A stretch of 64,000 bases of DNA, from assembly GCF_028617075.1 (NCBI RefSeq), contig NZ_JAQKGV010000009.1, positions 79,890 to 143,889 on the forward strand, in the 5' to 3' direction. The notes beneath the pieces were generated by a model. That model saw only the letters and a list, made by a program, of their open reading frames with translations. It did no database searches and had not been told where the DNA came from. The first letter of the stretch is position 1. Every line of letters starts with the position of its first letter. The position numbers and the translations under genes were made by a program. Source of the DNA: Rubrobacter calidifluminis. Its GTDB lineage: Bacteria > Actinomycetota > Rubrobacteria > Rubrobacterales > Rubrobacteraceae. Below, one piece after another: positions 25,859 through 34,820 of the stretch.

Positions 25859-26550
25859 CTGTAGCCCACCCCCCAGACCGTCTCTATGTAGCTGGTTTCT
25901 GGGGCTGCCTCCGCGAGCTTCTTGCGGACGCGCTTCACGTGCTCGGTGACAGTCTCCAGACTTCCCATGGAGTCCATCTCCCAGACTCTATCGTAGATCT
26001 GTTCGCGCGAGAACACCTGTCTGGGGTGGAGCGCCAGAAACCGCACGAGGTCGAACTCCCTGCGTGTTAGCGGCACCCGCTTCCCCAGGTAGCGGACTTC
26101 GCGCCTGATCATGTCTATGGAAAGGCCGCCGAAGGCTACGGCAGGCGCCCCCTCCCTGCGCGAGAGGAGCCTCCTCTCCCTCCTCAGGTGGGCCTCCACG
26201 CGGGCGATGAGCTCCCGGGTCCCGAAAGGTTTGACTACATAGTCATCGGCGCCCATCCCGAATCCAAGCACCTTGTCGGTCTCGCTCTGGCGGGCCGTGA
26301 GCAGGATTATGGGGATCTCCATCTCCTCCCGCAAGGCCCGACAGACTGTATACCCGTCGACCTTCGGCATCATTATGTCCAGCAGGACCAAATCTGGGCT
26401 GCTCCGACGGGCTTCTTCGATCGCCTCCTCGCCGTCGAAGGCGGGGATTACCCGGTAGCCTTCGTCCTCCAGCACGTCGCGCACGAACCCGACCACGTCC
26501 CGCTCGTCGTCCACCACCAGGATGGTGCCTTTCCGTGCGTTCATGACCAC
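25837..26550 (-). CDS. OmpR/PhoB-type response regulator
   Basis: 237 residues. Receiver with the acidic pair DDE (about 14-16), phospho-acceptor Asp in LVLLDIMMPKVDG, Thr in ILLTAR and Lys in VVKPFG. C-terminal winged helix (about 140-235) with LTRREFDLVRFLALHPRQVFSREQ and the recognition-helix region VTEHVKRVRKKL, ending in IETVWGVGYRW. GTG start 26550 or ATG 26544. It lies 23 bases after the permease gene and overlaps the kinase gene; the likely target is the promoter of the ABC operon upstream of 28806. Confidence 0.94.
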   Translation of the reverse strand: MVMNARKGTILVVDDERDVVGFVRDVLEDEGYRVIPAFDGEEAIEEARRSSPDLVLLDIMMPKVDGYTVCRALREEMEIPIILLTARQSETDKVLGFGMGADDYVVKPFGTRELIARVEAHLRRERRLLSRREGAPAVAFGGLSIDMIRREVRYLGKRVPLTRREFDLVRFLALHPRQVFSREQIYDRVWEMDSMGSLETVTEHVKRVRKKLAEAAPETSYIETVWGVGYRWNPGPQ

Positions 26551-26573
26551 CAGTGTAGCCTACCTGCGCGTCT

Positions 26574-27338
26574 TCACTTTGCTTCTGAATGGGAGAACCA
26601 GAGCAGGCTCGCCGCGGCTAACGCTGCTGCGAGCGTGAGGGAGGATGCGCAGGTGTGGGTCAGGATGCCGCCCGCGGGAAACCCGGCCTGCTGCGGGGTC
26701 TCAGGGCCGAAGTAGGAGATCGCCAGCGAAACGGCCCGGGCAGGCCAGGCCCAGGGAACGTATCTCCACGGGCCGCCCGGTCCCCCTCCGAGGGGCGTCC
26801 CTCCGATGAGTGAGGCAATCAGAACACCCGCGATGCCCAACGCCGCGGCTGCGCCCGCTCCCCAGGCCTCCGCCACCCAGACCTCGAGAAAGAGGAGGGG
26901 GAGTGCGCACAACCATGAGATGAAACCGGACGCCAGCAACGTTTCCCACGGGACCTTCCCATCCGCTTTCAACACCAGGCCGCAGGCTCCAGTTAGCATG
27001 CCGATCAGCAGCGAACTTGTAAGGGTGCAGGATGAGAGCAGTACGAGTCGTCCTCCCAGGAGTTCGGCGGGATGGACTGGACGGGTCCGCAAAGAGATCC
27101 AACGTCCCGCGCCCTCCTCTAAGGAGGATGTGATCCCGGCCAGCAGCGCCGCGCCGGCGGGGATGAAGACCATGGTCCACACTTCGAATACCGTTCGCAA
27201 CAGGCCGTCCCACGAGGCATCCCCTTCGGAGACGTACCAGGAGCAGAGCAGGGCCAGCCCGGCGGGGGACCCCACGACCAGCGGCAGTACCGGGGTGCGG
27301 CGGTACTTCAGCGCTTCGGATGAGAGCGACCCGGGCAC
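26574..27338 (-). CDS. ABC-2 permease, lantibiotic-immunity type (second subunit)
   Basis: 254 residues with about six transmembrane helices and an N-terminal SSEALKYRRTP element, the ALK-KRT start typical of MutE/EpiE/NisE-like permeases. The GTG at 27338 is chosen because it overlaps the TAG of the preceding permease by one base and has GGAGGTG 8 bases upstream. Homologous to the preceding permease (shared SE-LKYRRT start, SxLExGAGRWISLRTRPVHP-like loop, and RYVPWAWP motif), so the pair probably forms a heterodimeric channel driven by the ATPase at 28099-28806. Confidence 0.85.
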   Translation of the reverse strand: MPGSLSSEALKYRRTPVLPLVVGSPAGLALLCSWYVSEGDASWDGLLRTVFEVWTMVFIPAGAALLAGITSSLEEGAGRWISLRTRPVHPAELLGGRLVLLSSCTLTSSLLIGMLTGACGLVLKADGKVPWETLLASGFISWLCALPLLFLEVWVAEAWGAGAAAALGIAGVLIASLIGGTPLGGGPGGPWRYVPWAWPARAVSLAISYFGPETPQQAGFPAGGILTHTCASSLTLAAALAAASLLWFSHSEAK

Positions 27339-28102
27339 TACTTCACCTCCCGGCGGGAGAACCAGGCGCACCCGAACCCTGCCAGCATGAGGCCCACAGT
27401 GATGGAGACCGCGATGACGGGAATGATCAGCCCGGGATCTGAGAGCGCGCTGCCCGGCTTCAGCGGAAGGCCATTCGCGTGTGTCTCCGCAACCGGGATG
27501 TCAGCGCGGATGGGCCAGGCCCATGGAATATAGATCCATCGGGAGCCTTCCGCCATCAGCACCCCGGCTATCATGCCCAAAACGCCCAACACCACCGAAG
27601 ACCACATCCCCGCCATCTCCGAGACCAGCAACCCGATCGACATCAGGGGAAGCGAGCACGCGCAGGGCAGGAGCGGCACCATCACCGCCCGGGATACCGG
27701 CACCGGATCCGGCGCGAGCAGGAGGCCGACGGTGAGGGTGGAGGCGGCCATGACCACAGCCGCGAGGAGATTCCAGAGTTCCACCACGGCCAGCTTCGAG
27801 GCGTACATCATCCACGGCTGTACCGGCCTGGATCGCAGGGCGATCCAGGAACCGGCGCCCCTCTCCATCCTGCTCGCCAGCGCTGGCAGGAGCGCCGATT
27901 CCAGAGGTACCCACACCGTGGTCCACCAGGTGAATACCACGGCCAGGAGCAGCGGCCAGCTCAGAGGTCTCGTCCCGAGCGAAATCTGCGCCAGGGCGTA
28001 GAGCACGCCCACCAGCGCGGGGCCCACTACCAGGATCCGTCGTACGAGCGTCCGGCGGTATTTCAGAACCTCAGAGCGCGCGGCTTTCAGCAGCGGGTTC
28101 AT
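27338..28102 (-). CDS. ABC-2 permease, lantibiotic-immunity type (first subunit)
   Basis: 254 residues with about six transmembrane helices. N-terminus NPLLKAARSEVLKYRRTLV, cytoplasmic loop MERGAGSWIALRSRPVQPW and a late IYIPWAWPIRAD motif shared with its neighbour. ATG 28102 overlaps the ATPase stop as ATGA, with GGAGG 5 bases upstream. With its paralogue it would expel or relocate membrane-active peptides (bacitracin or lantibiotic type), inferred from family and the linked two-component system. Confidence 0.87.
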   Translation of the reverse strand: MNPLLKAARSEVLKYRRTLVRRILVVGPALVGVLYALAQISLGTRPLSWPLLLAVVFTWWTTVWVPLESALLPALASRMERGAGSWIALRSRPVQPWMMYASKLAVVELWNLLAAVVMAASTLTVGLLLAPDPVPVSRAVMVPLLPCACSLPLMSIGLLVSEMAGMWSSVVLGVLGMIAGVLMAEGSRWIYIPWAWPIRADIPVAETHANGLPLKPGSALSDPGLIIPVIAVSITVGLMLAGFGCAWFSRREVK

Positions 28103-28806
28103 GCCTCCTCCCCCACGAGCCTCATGAACGCTGACTCGATGTCCTCCCCCGGGCCGGCCAGTCCTTCCGGCGTTCCCTGGTAGAGCAGGCGGCCGTCGGA
28201 GATCACCCCGATCACATCGGCCGTCCTGGCTACCTCGGAGAGGATGTGGCTCGAGAGCATGACGGTGACGTTCTGCGCGCTGAATTCCCGGATGGTCTCC
28301 CGCAGCCACCTTATGCCGTGGGGGTCGAGGCCGTTGGCCGGCTCATCAAGGATCAGGAGCTCCGGGCTGCCCAGCAGGGCACCGGCTATCCCCAGCCGTT
28401 GCTTCATCCCCATCGAATACTCCCGGACCTTCCGATCCGCAGCCTCCGACAGGCCCACCAGCTCCAGCACCTCCCTTATCCTGCGCTCGTGCAGCCCGAG
28501 CAGCCTGGTATGGACCTCCAGGTTCTCGCGCCCGGTGAGATGGCCGTACGGGGTCGGGCCCTCGATCATGGCGCCGATCCTGCCCAGTTGTTCGCGCCGC
28601 CACCGTGCCCCGAAGAGCAGGATCTCACCCTGAGTGGGGCGGAGCAGCCCGACGAGCAGCTTGAGGAGCGTCGTCTTCCCCGCGCCGTTGGGTCCGAGCA
28701 GGCCGTAGACCGTGCCTTCCTCCACGCGCAGCCCAATATCTTCTAGCGCCGCGTGTTTTCCGAAGTGTTTGCTCAGATGCATGGTCTGGACAGCATATCC
28801 ACCCAT
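28099..28806 (-). CDS. ABC transporter ATPase, BcrA/LanF type
   Basis: 235 residues. Walker A GLLGPNGAGKTT, Q loop MIEGPTPYGHLTGRENL, signature YSMGMKQRLGIA and Walker B LLILDEPANGLDP, then SSHILSE. The YS-GMKQRL signature and short length are those of BcrA/NisF/MutF antibiotic-immunity ATPases. ATG 28806 has GGGAGGA upstream. First gene of the five-gene module; the 152 bases upstream (28807-28958) are partly AT-rich and must hold the promoter, with no confident operator identified. Confidence 0.93.
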   Translation of the reverse strand: MGGYAVQTMHLSKHFGKHAALEDIGLRVEEGTVYGLLGPNGAGKTTLLKLLVGLLRPTQGEILLFGARWRREQLGRIGAMIEGPTPYGHLTGRENLEVHTRLLGLHERRIREVLELVGLSEAADRKVREYSMGMKQRLGIAGALLGSPELLILDEPANGLDPHGIRWLRETIREFSAQNVTVMLSSHILSEVARTADVIGVISDGRLLYQGTPEGLAGPGEDIESAFMRLVGEEA

Positions 28807-28958
28807 CTGTTGGAGTCCTCCCGGCTTGCCTGCGTTTCACAGAGGGAGCGTATACGGCGTTCCTAAACCGGGCATAAACCGGAGGGCTCCAAAACAAAAC
28901 ATTTTCCAAACTCTTTCCCGTGGCGTGCCGGATGGGGGGGCGATGTCGGCGAGGAGAC

Positions 28959-29303
28959 TTAACGCGGCCGGCTGCTGAAGGGGATCGTCCCGTGCGGCTT
29001 GTCCGAGATCCAATCGACGAAACGCCGCACCTGCGGGTGGGCGGCGAGCGCCTCGACGGTGTTGTAATCGCTCTCGAGCTCTTTCTCCGAGAAGACGGTG
29101 TGCACGTGACGGTGGCAGGGACCGCACAGCGGGACGGTGCGCTCCAGTTCCTCCCTGCGGTACGCCCTGCCGCCGCGCTTCCTCTTGCGCAACCTCCTGT
29201 GCCGGGAGCGGGGGATCAGGTGATGTCGCGTTATCCTCTCTACCTCCCGCCCGCAGAGGGCGCAGCGTCCTCCGCGCGTATCAGGAGACGGCGTCCGGGT
29301 CAT
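28959..29303 (-). CDS. Small HNH nuclease-domain protein
   Basis: 114 residues. Zinc-knuckle HNH domain: CALCGREVERITRHHLIPRS, a basic stretch of Arg/Lys, then VPLCGPCHRHVHTVF; the HH pair, the Cys pairs and HxH are all present. The C-terminal part (about 75-110) is a helical tail (VEALAAHPQVRRFVDWI). Stand-alone HNH proteins of this form are widespread and mostly uncharacterised; a role in DNA cleavage is plausible. Its start overlaps the preceding small gene by 23 bases, so they are coupled. Confidence 0.8.
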   Translation of the reverse strand: MTRTPSPDTRGGRCALCGREVERITRHHLIPRSRHRRLRKRKRGGRAYRREELERTVPLCGPCHRHVHTVFSEKELESDYNTVEALAAHPQVRRFVDWISDKPHGTIPFSSRPR

Positions 29304-29481
29304 CCTGGGTGGATGGAGGAGGTTGCAGGGTACCTTTCCTCACCAGCTCCACGGCGACCTCCTGGGGGTAGAGGCGACCGCTCTTTGGGTTTCTCCAGAC
29401 GATGGGGCCCTCGCCGTCTTCGACCGGCTCCCAGCCTGCCTCCTCGAGCTGCCGGCGCTGTATGACGCTCTCGGTCTCCAA
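29281..29481 (-). CDS. Small conserved-looking protein, function unknown
   Basis: 66 residues from TTG 29481 (start METESVIQRRQLEEAGWEP), with AAGGAGG about 13 bases upstream; the open frame extends further but that extension looks non-coding. The body GWEPVEDGEGPIVWRNPKSG then YPQEVAVELVRKG resembles a small beta-hairpin plus helix. Not recognised. It overlaps the HNH gene start by 23 bases, so it is likely expressed with it. Confidence 0.5.
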   Translation of the reverse strand: METESVIQRRQLEEAGWEPVEDGEGPIVWRNPKSGRLYPQEVAVELVRKGTLQPPPSTQDDPDAVS

Positions 29482-29585
29482 GTGGTTTGCCTCGCCTCCT
29501 TCCGGGCTATTCGTGCTTCCGGGTAAGGGAGTATCGCACCCTCTTCGCGGACCATCGGTGAGCGAGACGACAGGTTCCGGCACGA

Positions 29586-30695
29586 TCACCGCAGCCCGAG
29601 TATCTTGCGGTACCGCTCGACCATGAGATCCCGACCTTTCAGAAGCCTGGTGGTGCGCCTCCCCACGACGAGACCACCCGCGACCGGGAATTGCGTCACG
29701 CCGTCGTCGGGTCCGACGGGTACGATCACGGGGGGATTCTGGTTCGGGGTGTAGGCCTTGAGCGCCTTCTTGCGTCCGCCCTCGGTGGCCCGGATGTTTC
29801 TGGCGGCCACCTCGGCGTGTTTCTGCGCCAGATAGGCTGTTTTCGGTTCCTCGAGGTTCGTTATGTCTCCGATCGCGAATGCGTTGTCGTACCCCGTCAC
29901 CCTGAGGTAGCGGTCCACCCGTACGCGACCGGCCTCGTCGAGCGGGAACCTCCCGCGCAGAAACGATGTGTTGGGCCTCACGCCGAAGCAGATGAACCCC
30001 ATCACCCCGGAGAGCGGGTGCGGGCGGAGGAGAGAGGCCTCTATTGTGGTGCCCTTGTCTGTTACGAAGGTCGTCTCGGGGTCGTTCTCATCCTCGGGCA
30101 TGACGGCCTCCTCGAGGATGACCCGGACCCCTTTGGCCTCGAGTTTCTCGAGCAGCTTCCCGCCGAGCGAAGGGTTGAACCAGCCTCCCATGAGCGCCCC
30201 GTGGCTGTGTACGAGCGCGACGCCCTTCTTCGGGTAGCAGCTCTTTATCTCCCCAGCGAGCTCTATGCCGACGGGCCCGCCGCCGAAGAGCAGGGCTCCG
30301 TCGGCCTCCTCGAGCTGACTGCCGGCCCACCTTATCGCCGCGATGGAGGGTGCTTTCTCGTCGAAGGGCGTCTTGGCGGGGAAGGGGTAGCTCGATCCGC
30401 TGGCCAGAACGAGGTAGTCGTAGGCGATCCTGCGCCCGTCTCCCAGCACGACCGTGCCTGGCTCGACGTCCTGTGCCTCCCCGCGCACCACGCTGCCGCG
30501 TGAGAGCAGGTTGTCGTAGGGCATGAAGAGCTCTTCGAGGAACCCGTGGTCGACCAACCCCCGCAGGGCGCCGATGTTGTGGAAGAAGGTGTCCTTCTTC
30601 TCCACGAGGACGACCTCGAAGTCTCTGTCGAGCAGCTTGGCGGCGGTTACGCCGCCGTAACCGCCGCCGACTATCACGACCCTCGAAGGGCTCAC
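29586..30695 (-). CDS. FAD-dependent NAD(P)H oxidoreductase, FSP1/NDH-2-like
   Basis: 369 residues. Two dinucleotide-binding folds: FAD site VVIVGGGYGGVTAAKLLD (5-22) and an NAD(P) site with LLFGGGPVGIELAGEI (about 138-153). Also YDYLVLASGSSYPFP and the second FAD motif NAFAIGDITNLEEP. Family members oxidise NAD(P)H and reduce quinones or act as AIF/FSP1-like reductases. No transmembrane segment; a membrane-surface role is possible. It lies 27 bases downstream of two SPW membrane-protein genes on the same strand. Confidence 0.87.
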   Translation of the reverse strand: MSPSRVVIVGGGYGGVTAAKLLDRDFEVVLVEKKDTFFHNIGALRGLVDHGFLEELFMPYDNLLSRGSVVRGEAQDVEPGTVVLGDGRRIAYDYLVLASGSSYPFPAKTPFDEKAPSIAAIRWAGSQLEEADGALLFGGGPVGIELAGEIKSCYPKKGVALVHSHGALMGGWFNPSLGGKLLEKLEAKGVRVILEEAVMPEDENDPETTFVTDKGTTIEASLLRPHPLSGVMGFICFGVRPNTSFLRGRFPLDEAGRVRVDRYLRVTGYDNAFAIGDITNLEEPKTAYLAQKHAEVAARNIRATEGGRKKALKAYTPNQNPPVIVPVGPDDGVTQFPVAGGLVVGRRTTRLLKGRDLMVERYRKILGLR

Positions 30696-30722
30696 CGGGA
30701 ACGCTCCTCCCCCTGGCTATTG

Positions 30723-31007
30723 TCAGCTACGTTCCGTCTGATCTCCTCCGTCCTCACCACCTGCCTCGATCCGGGCCTGCGCCGCGTCGCGCAGCGCGAA
30801 GGAGCCGTGCAGGATCAGGGTGAGCCCGGAGAAGAAGACCAGTCCGGCTCCGATCCACATGCTGTTGGTCGTAGCCTCGGTCCAGTGGGCGCCGATCTTC
30901 TGGTAGCCGATCGCGAACGGGGCGAAGAACAGCCACAGGCCTACGAAGAAGGTGAGCAGCGTGGTGGCCCGGGCTATCAGCAGACTCCTCGTGCTGCGGT
31001 CCCTCAT
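30723..31007 (-). CDS. SPW-repeat membrane protein (short)
   Basis: 94 residues with two transmembrane helices (about 12-34 and 50-70) in one SPW-type unit: GLWLFFAPFAIGY, a loop HWTEATTNSMWIGAGL, then a charged tail. Function of the family is unknown. Its ATG overlaps the upstream paralogue's stop (31004-31007, ATGA) and the two proteins are clearly homologous. Confidence 0.75.
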   Translation of the reverse strand: MRDRSTRSLLIARATTLLTFFVGLWLFFAPFAIGYQKIGAHWTEATTNSMWIGAGLVFFSGLTLILHGSFALRDAAQARIEAGGEDGGDQTERS

Positions 31008-31456
31008 GCGTTATCAGAGCTCCTTCCGTATTGCTCCTGCTGGTGGTAGGGAGTGTCGTTGTTGGGCCTGTTTTCGCGCTCCTCCTGCTGGTGCTGGCGC
31101 TGCATGTCCTTGAGCATCTCGTTCAGGAGGGGTACTATCGCCTGCTCGATGGAGGCGTTGCCGGCGTAGGCGGCCTGTTCCTGCGGCTGAGGCTCCGGGG
31201 CGGCCTCCTCCTTGCGCTCGCGCCGCTCGAGGATGCCGCGCGCGATCATCTCCTCCCTCAGGCTGAGGCCGTAAGCTGCGAATCCGATCAGTGAGACCAG
31301 CGCCAGGCCTGTCCCGACCCAGAAATCGTTCACCGTGGCGTCGGCCCAGGAGGCCCCGGAGGGCTGATACCCCTGGGCGAAGGGGGCAAGGATCAGCCAG
31401 AGTCCGCCCAAAAATCCCAGAACGGCACCAACCATTCCCACGATTTGTTTTGTCAT
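31004..31456 (-). CDS. SPW-repeat membrane protein with Gln/Glu-rich tail
   Basis: 150 residues. SPW-type unit at about 1-75: GLWLILAPFAQGYQP, loop SWADATVNDFWVGTGL, second helix. A cytoplasmic tail (about 80-150) is rich in Glu, Gln and Arg with coiled-coil potential (NEMLKDMQRQHQQEERE). ATG 31456 has AGGAGG about 8 bases upstream. Leads the tandem pair and the oxidoreductase gene. Confidence 0.78.
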   Translation of the reverse strand: MTKQIVGMVGAVLGFLGGLWLILAPFAQGYQPSGASWADATVNDFWVGTGLALVSLIGFAAYGLSLREEMIARGILERRERKEEAAPEPQPQEQAAYAGNASIEQAIVPLLNEMLKDMQRQHQQEERENRPNNDTPYHQQEQYGRSSDNA

Positions 31457-31516
31457 GTTACATACCTCCTGTTAGCACTCTCGGGAAGGACCTTGATCCG
31501 GGACGCGTGCCCTCGC

Positions 31517-33376
31517 CTACACGCCCGTCTTCCCCTCGGCCTCTTTCCTTGAGGCCAGGGCGCTGACGAGCAGGGTCCTTGCGAGGGGTTTGAGTACCTC
31601 CTCATTCGCCTTCGCCGCCCTTTCGTGTTCGCTCAGGGACCCGTTCGAACGTACCAGGCGCGCCGCGGCGCGGGAGAGAGCGGGGGAGTCTCCGTCGGCG
31701 CTCTCCAGGCGCTTGCTGATGAGGTAGAGCGCCATCCCGTAGAGCAGAAGCCTGCCACGCTCGTCGTCGGGCTGCGCGAGCCCGGGGTGCTGGCCGCCGT
31801 CGCGATCCATGTCGGCGAAGGCGACCGTGCGCAGCGGCAGCTCCTTCACGAACAGTGCGGCCAGGAGCGCCACCCCAATTATCGGCAGGCCGGTAACGAA
31901 GACCGGATGCAGCGAGGCCGCCATCCCCTGCTGAATGCCGTGGACGATCGGGGCGGGCAGCCTCGAGAGCGCATTACCCCCGAGCACGTCACCAAGCGCC
32001 GAGCTGCCGTTCGTGAGCTTGGAGGCACCGGGCCCATGCAGTGCCTGCGGCGGCAGGTGCTTGGGGATCTCGGTCTTCATCCGGCTGGTCATGATCGTGC
32101 CCATGATCGCGATGCCGATCGTGGCGCCGACCGAACGGGTGAACTGGGAGGCTGCGGTGGCCACCCCGAGATCCTCGCGGGTCACGGCGTTCTGGACGAT
32201 GAGGGTGAAGGTCTGCATCACAGCGCCGAGCCCGAGACCGACGACCACCATCGCCAGGCGCATGTCGTTCTGGGTCGAGTTATAGCCCAGACGAGAGAGC
32301 AGAAGATACCCGAGCCCCATCACGATTATCCCGGCGATGACGAAGATCTTGTAGCGTCCGGTCCGGGTGATGAGCCGCCCGACGACGACGCTCACCGGTA
32401 TCGCGGCGATCATGAGCGGGATCGTAATCGTGCCGGAGTTGGTCGCATCCACCCCGAGGACGCCCTGGGCGAAGACGGGGATGTAGTAGATCGCCCCGAA
32501 CATTCCCATCGCGATCGCGATGTTGGAGATGTTCGAGAGGGTGAAGACGGAGTTCTTCCAGAGCCTGAGCGGAAGCACCGGCTCCTTCGCCCGCGTCTCG
32601 TTGAAGATGAAGATCGCCAGCAGGACCGCACCGACGGCGTAGGTGCCGATGATGTGCGCCGAGCCCCAAGGATACTGGGTTCCACCCTGAGTGGTGGCGA
32701 GCAACACGGCGGTGAGCCCGGCGGCGAGCGTCACGAAGCCCACGTAGTCCACGTCGTGCTTCTTGGCGGTGTGCGGGAAGTGGAAGAAACGCACGATGAA
32801 GGCGAGCGCGACGATGCCGATGGGCAGGTTGATGTAGAACAGCCACCGCCAGGAGAAGTGGTCGGTGATCCAACCGCCCGCCAGCGGGCCGAGGATCGAG
32901 GCGGCTCCGAAGACCGCTCCGAGGTAGCCGGTGTACTTCCCGCGCTCCCGGGGGCTTATGATGTCCCCGATTATCGTCTGCGAGAGCGGCAGAAGCATCC
33001 CCATCCCGAGACCCTGCACGGCCCGCGATCCGACAAGCCACCAGAAGTCCTGCGAGGCGCCCGCCGCACTCGAGCCGATCATGAATGTCACGAGCCCGGC
33101 GATGTAGAAGCCGCGCCGGCCGTACATGTCCGAGAGCTTGCCGACTATCGGGACGGTGACCGCCGAGGCGAGCAGCGCCGAGGTCGCAACCCAGCTGTAG
33201 TGGGCTGTCCCGCCGAGATCAGAGACTATGATCGGCAGCGCCGGAGAGACTATCGTCTGCGCCGCAGCCGCGGCGAGCATGCCGAGCGCCACCCCGATGA
33301 AGATTATGTTCTTGTGGCTCACCCCGTTCTTGCCGCCACCCCGGGATTTCGCCACCCTGCTCGTCATCGCCGCCAA
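31517..33376 (-). CDS. MFS multidrug efflux protein, DHA2 (EmrB/QacA) family
   Basis: 619 residues with 14 predicted transmembrane helices. DHA2 motifs: [16 protein letters not shown] in helix 1, [11 protein letters not shown] (motif A), [18 protein letters not shown], and motif C in [13 protein letters not shown]. An unusual cytoplasmic C-terminal tail of about 100 residues follows the last helix. TTG 33376 has GGAGG 9 bases upstream; ATG 33367 is the alternative. Probably cotranscribed with and controlled by the MarR regulator 55 bases upstream. Confidence 0.92.
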   Translation of the reverse strand: MAAMTSRVAKSRGGGKNGVSHKNIIFIGVALGMLAAAAAQTIVSPALPIIVSDLGGTAHYSWVATSALLASAVTVPIVGKLSDMYGRRGFYIAGLVTFMIGSSAAGASQDFWWLVGSRAVQGLGMGMLLPLSQTIIGDIISPRERGKYTGYLGAVFGAASILGPLAGGWITDHFSWRWLFYINLPIGIVALAFIVRFFHFPHTAKKHDVDYVGFVTLAAGLTAVLLATTQGGTQYPWGSAHIIGTYAVGAVLLAIFIFNETRAKEPVLPLRLWKNSVFTLSNISNIAIAMGMFGAIYYIPVFAQGVLGVDATNSGTITIPLMIAAIPVSVVVGRLITRTGRYKIFVIAGIIVMGLGYLLLSRLGYNSTQNDMRLAMVVVGLGLGAVMQTFTLIVQNAVTREDLGVATAASQFTRSVGATIGIAIMGTIMTSRMKTEIPKHLPPQALHGPGASKLTNGSSALGDVLGGNALSRLPAPIVHGIQQGMAASLHPVFVTGLPIIGVALLAALFVKELPLRTVAFADMDRDGGQHPGLAQPDDERGRLLLYGMALYLISKRLESADGDSPALSRAAARLVRSNGSLSEHERAAKANEEVLKPLARTLLVSALASRKEAEGKTGV

Positions 33377-33431
33377 CTTGTCCTACCTCCGTCCTTCATC
33401 GCACCAACCCCTTTACTTCTTCCACTCTTTC

Positions 33432-33890
33432 TCAGTCTTTGAAACCTTCGGCGAGCGCGTAGAGCGAATCCCTCAGATGCTCGAGAGCGCCCTCGTCGAG
33501 AACTTCGCTGACACGGCGCTCGAACCGCTCGCGCTGCCCGGGGAGCGACGCGAGGAGCGACCTCCCCTTCCCGGTAAGGTAGACCCTCACAACCCGGTTG
33601 TCCTCCGGGTCGCGCTGGCGCCTGACGAGCCCCTCTTCCTCCATCGACTTCGCCAGCCGGCTTATGCGGGAAGGGTCCAGGTGGAAGGGCTTGCACAGCT
33701 CCCCCTGGCTCATCCCGTCCTCGCGGTTCAGGATGGCCAGGAGGAACCACCTCGAGGCTGCCACACCCGTCTCCCGCTCGATCGAAGCCATGATCCGCTT
33801 GGACGCCAGCGCGAGCGGCGCTAGGATCGGGTTTACCTCCTCTACAGCCTCGATGATCCGCTCTTTCTGCGTGCCGCTCTCGGTCTCCAT
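33432..33890 (-). CDS. MarR-family transcriptional regulator
   Basis: 152 residues. Winged helix at about 40-110: FLLAILNREDGMSQGELCKPFHLDPSRISRLAKSMEEEGLVRR and the wing RDPEDNRVVRVYLTGKGR, flanked by dimerisation helices. ATG 33890 is used, with GAGG 6 bases upstream; an in-frame TTG at 33905 is an alternative. Same strand as and 55 bases upstream of the efflux gene, the standard arrangement of a ligand-released repressor with its pump. An inverted repeat lies 26 bases upstream. Confidence 0.9.
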   Translation of the reverse strand: METESGTQKERIIEAVEEVNPILAPLALASKRIMASIERETGVAASRWFLLAILNREDGMSQGELCKPFHLDPSRISRLAKSMEEEGLVRRQRDPEDNRVVRVYLTGKGRSLLASLPGQRERFERRVSEVLDEGALEHLRDSLYALAEGFKD

Positions 33891-33915
33891 TTGTTGCCTC
33901 GTCAAACTTTGCCGA

Positions 33916-33932
33916 TGGCACGTATTCTGCCA
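33916..33932. promoter_or_regulatory. Candidate operator of marR-MFS
   Basis: TGGCA (33916-33920), seven bases, TGCCA (33928-33932): an inverted repeat with 12-base centre spacing, upstream of the marR start and close to the trmB 3' end. Position and symmetry fit a MarR site, but the arms are short. Confidence 0.3.
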
Positions 33933-33951
33933 CGGATGTGTGCGCCGTCAA

Positions 33952-34647
33952 CTAACGGGCGTGAGCGGATTCACGCGGCGGCTTTTGCAGGGTGAGCCAG
34001 AAGGCGGGGCGGCCTCTGCTCATCCACAGCCGCTCGAAGCGCGAGACGGGGCGTTCTTCGTCGGGGGAGGGTTTTTTCACCCCGTTGGAGATGAGCCATC
34101 TGCCGTCCCTCCTGGCGAGCGCGAGCATTTCCTCGAAGTACTCCCGGTGGTCCGTCACTACGAGGAGGCAGCCTGAGGACTGGAGGGAACGGAAGGATTC
34201 GTCGAGGAGGCGGCGGTCGAAGAGGCGTTTCTTGCGCTCGCGCGGTTTCATGCCCGGGTCCGGGAAGCGGAGGTGGATGGCGCGCAGTGAGGAATCCGGC
34301 AGGAGGGGATAGACGAGGCGGAAGTCTGCGCTCACGAAGAGGATGTTGGGCAGGTCTTGCGAGGCGGCGGTTCTCACCGCTTTGTAGAGGGATTTTTTGT
34401 GGATATCGAAGCCGACGAAGTTGGCGTCCGGGTTTTGGGAGGCGAGGTGGCACAGGAACTCTCCCGTGCCGCAGCCCACCTCTATCTCCAGCGGTCGGCG
34501 GTTGCCGAAGAGGGTAGGCGAGGAGATCTCCGGGAAGGAGTGGGGCTGCTCGTAGAGCCTCTTGCCGGGCATCCAGAGCAGGTATCGCCGGGCGGTCTGC
34601 TCGTCCGGTGGGGGTACGCGCATCCTGCCGAGCTTCTTGCGCGGCAT
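33952..34647 (-). CDS. trmB: tRNA (guanine-N7-)-methyltransferase
   Basis: 231 residues. SAM-binding EVGCGTGEFLCHLASQNPD (about 55-73), FVGFDIHKKSL, and the TrmB-specific LRFPDPGMKPRERKKRL with a C-terminal ERLWMSRGRPAFWL. Makes m7G46 in tRNA. The usual PDPW is PDPG here, a minor deviation. The 173 bases upstream (34648-34820) contain no gene; I see only purine-rich sequence and weak complementary stretches. Confidence 0.9.
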   Translation of the reverse strand: MPRKKLGRMRVPPPDEQTARRYLLWMPGKRLYEQPHSFPEISSPTLFGNRRPLEIEVGCGTGEFLCHLASQNPDANFVGFDIHKKSLYKAVRTAASQDLPNILFVSADFRLVYPLLPDSSLRAIHLRFPDPGMKPRERKKRLFDRRLLDESFRSLQSSGCLLVVTDHREYFEEMLALARRDGRWLISNGVKKPSPDEERPVSRFERLWMSRGRPAFWLTLQKPPRESAHAR

Positions 34648-34820
34648 GTTCTCCTCTAGGGTATCGGAGGTGATTGAGGAGCGGGCCGGGGGACCTTCGG
34701 GGCGGCGGAAGTATGAAGGAGTGAGAGCAGATGGTTAACTGAAGACGATTCTGCCGTACTCCGGTCCGCTCCTCTCACCCGGTTATTACGCAGTCGGGGG
34801 ATATCCCGGATCACTGCCGG

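Noticed and set aside
28807..28958. Confident promoter for the ABC detoxification operon
   Set aside because: TTATGC and TATACG hexamers 17 bases apart can be found on the minus strand, but both match poorly and the region has several equal alternatives.
31625..33442. 605-codon open frame on the plus strand
   Set aside because: Antisense to the MFS transporter; highly charged low-complexity product without hydrophobic segments or motifs.
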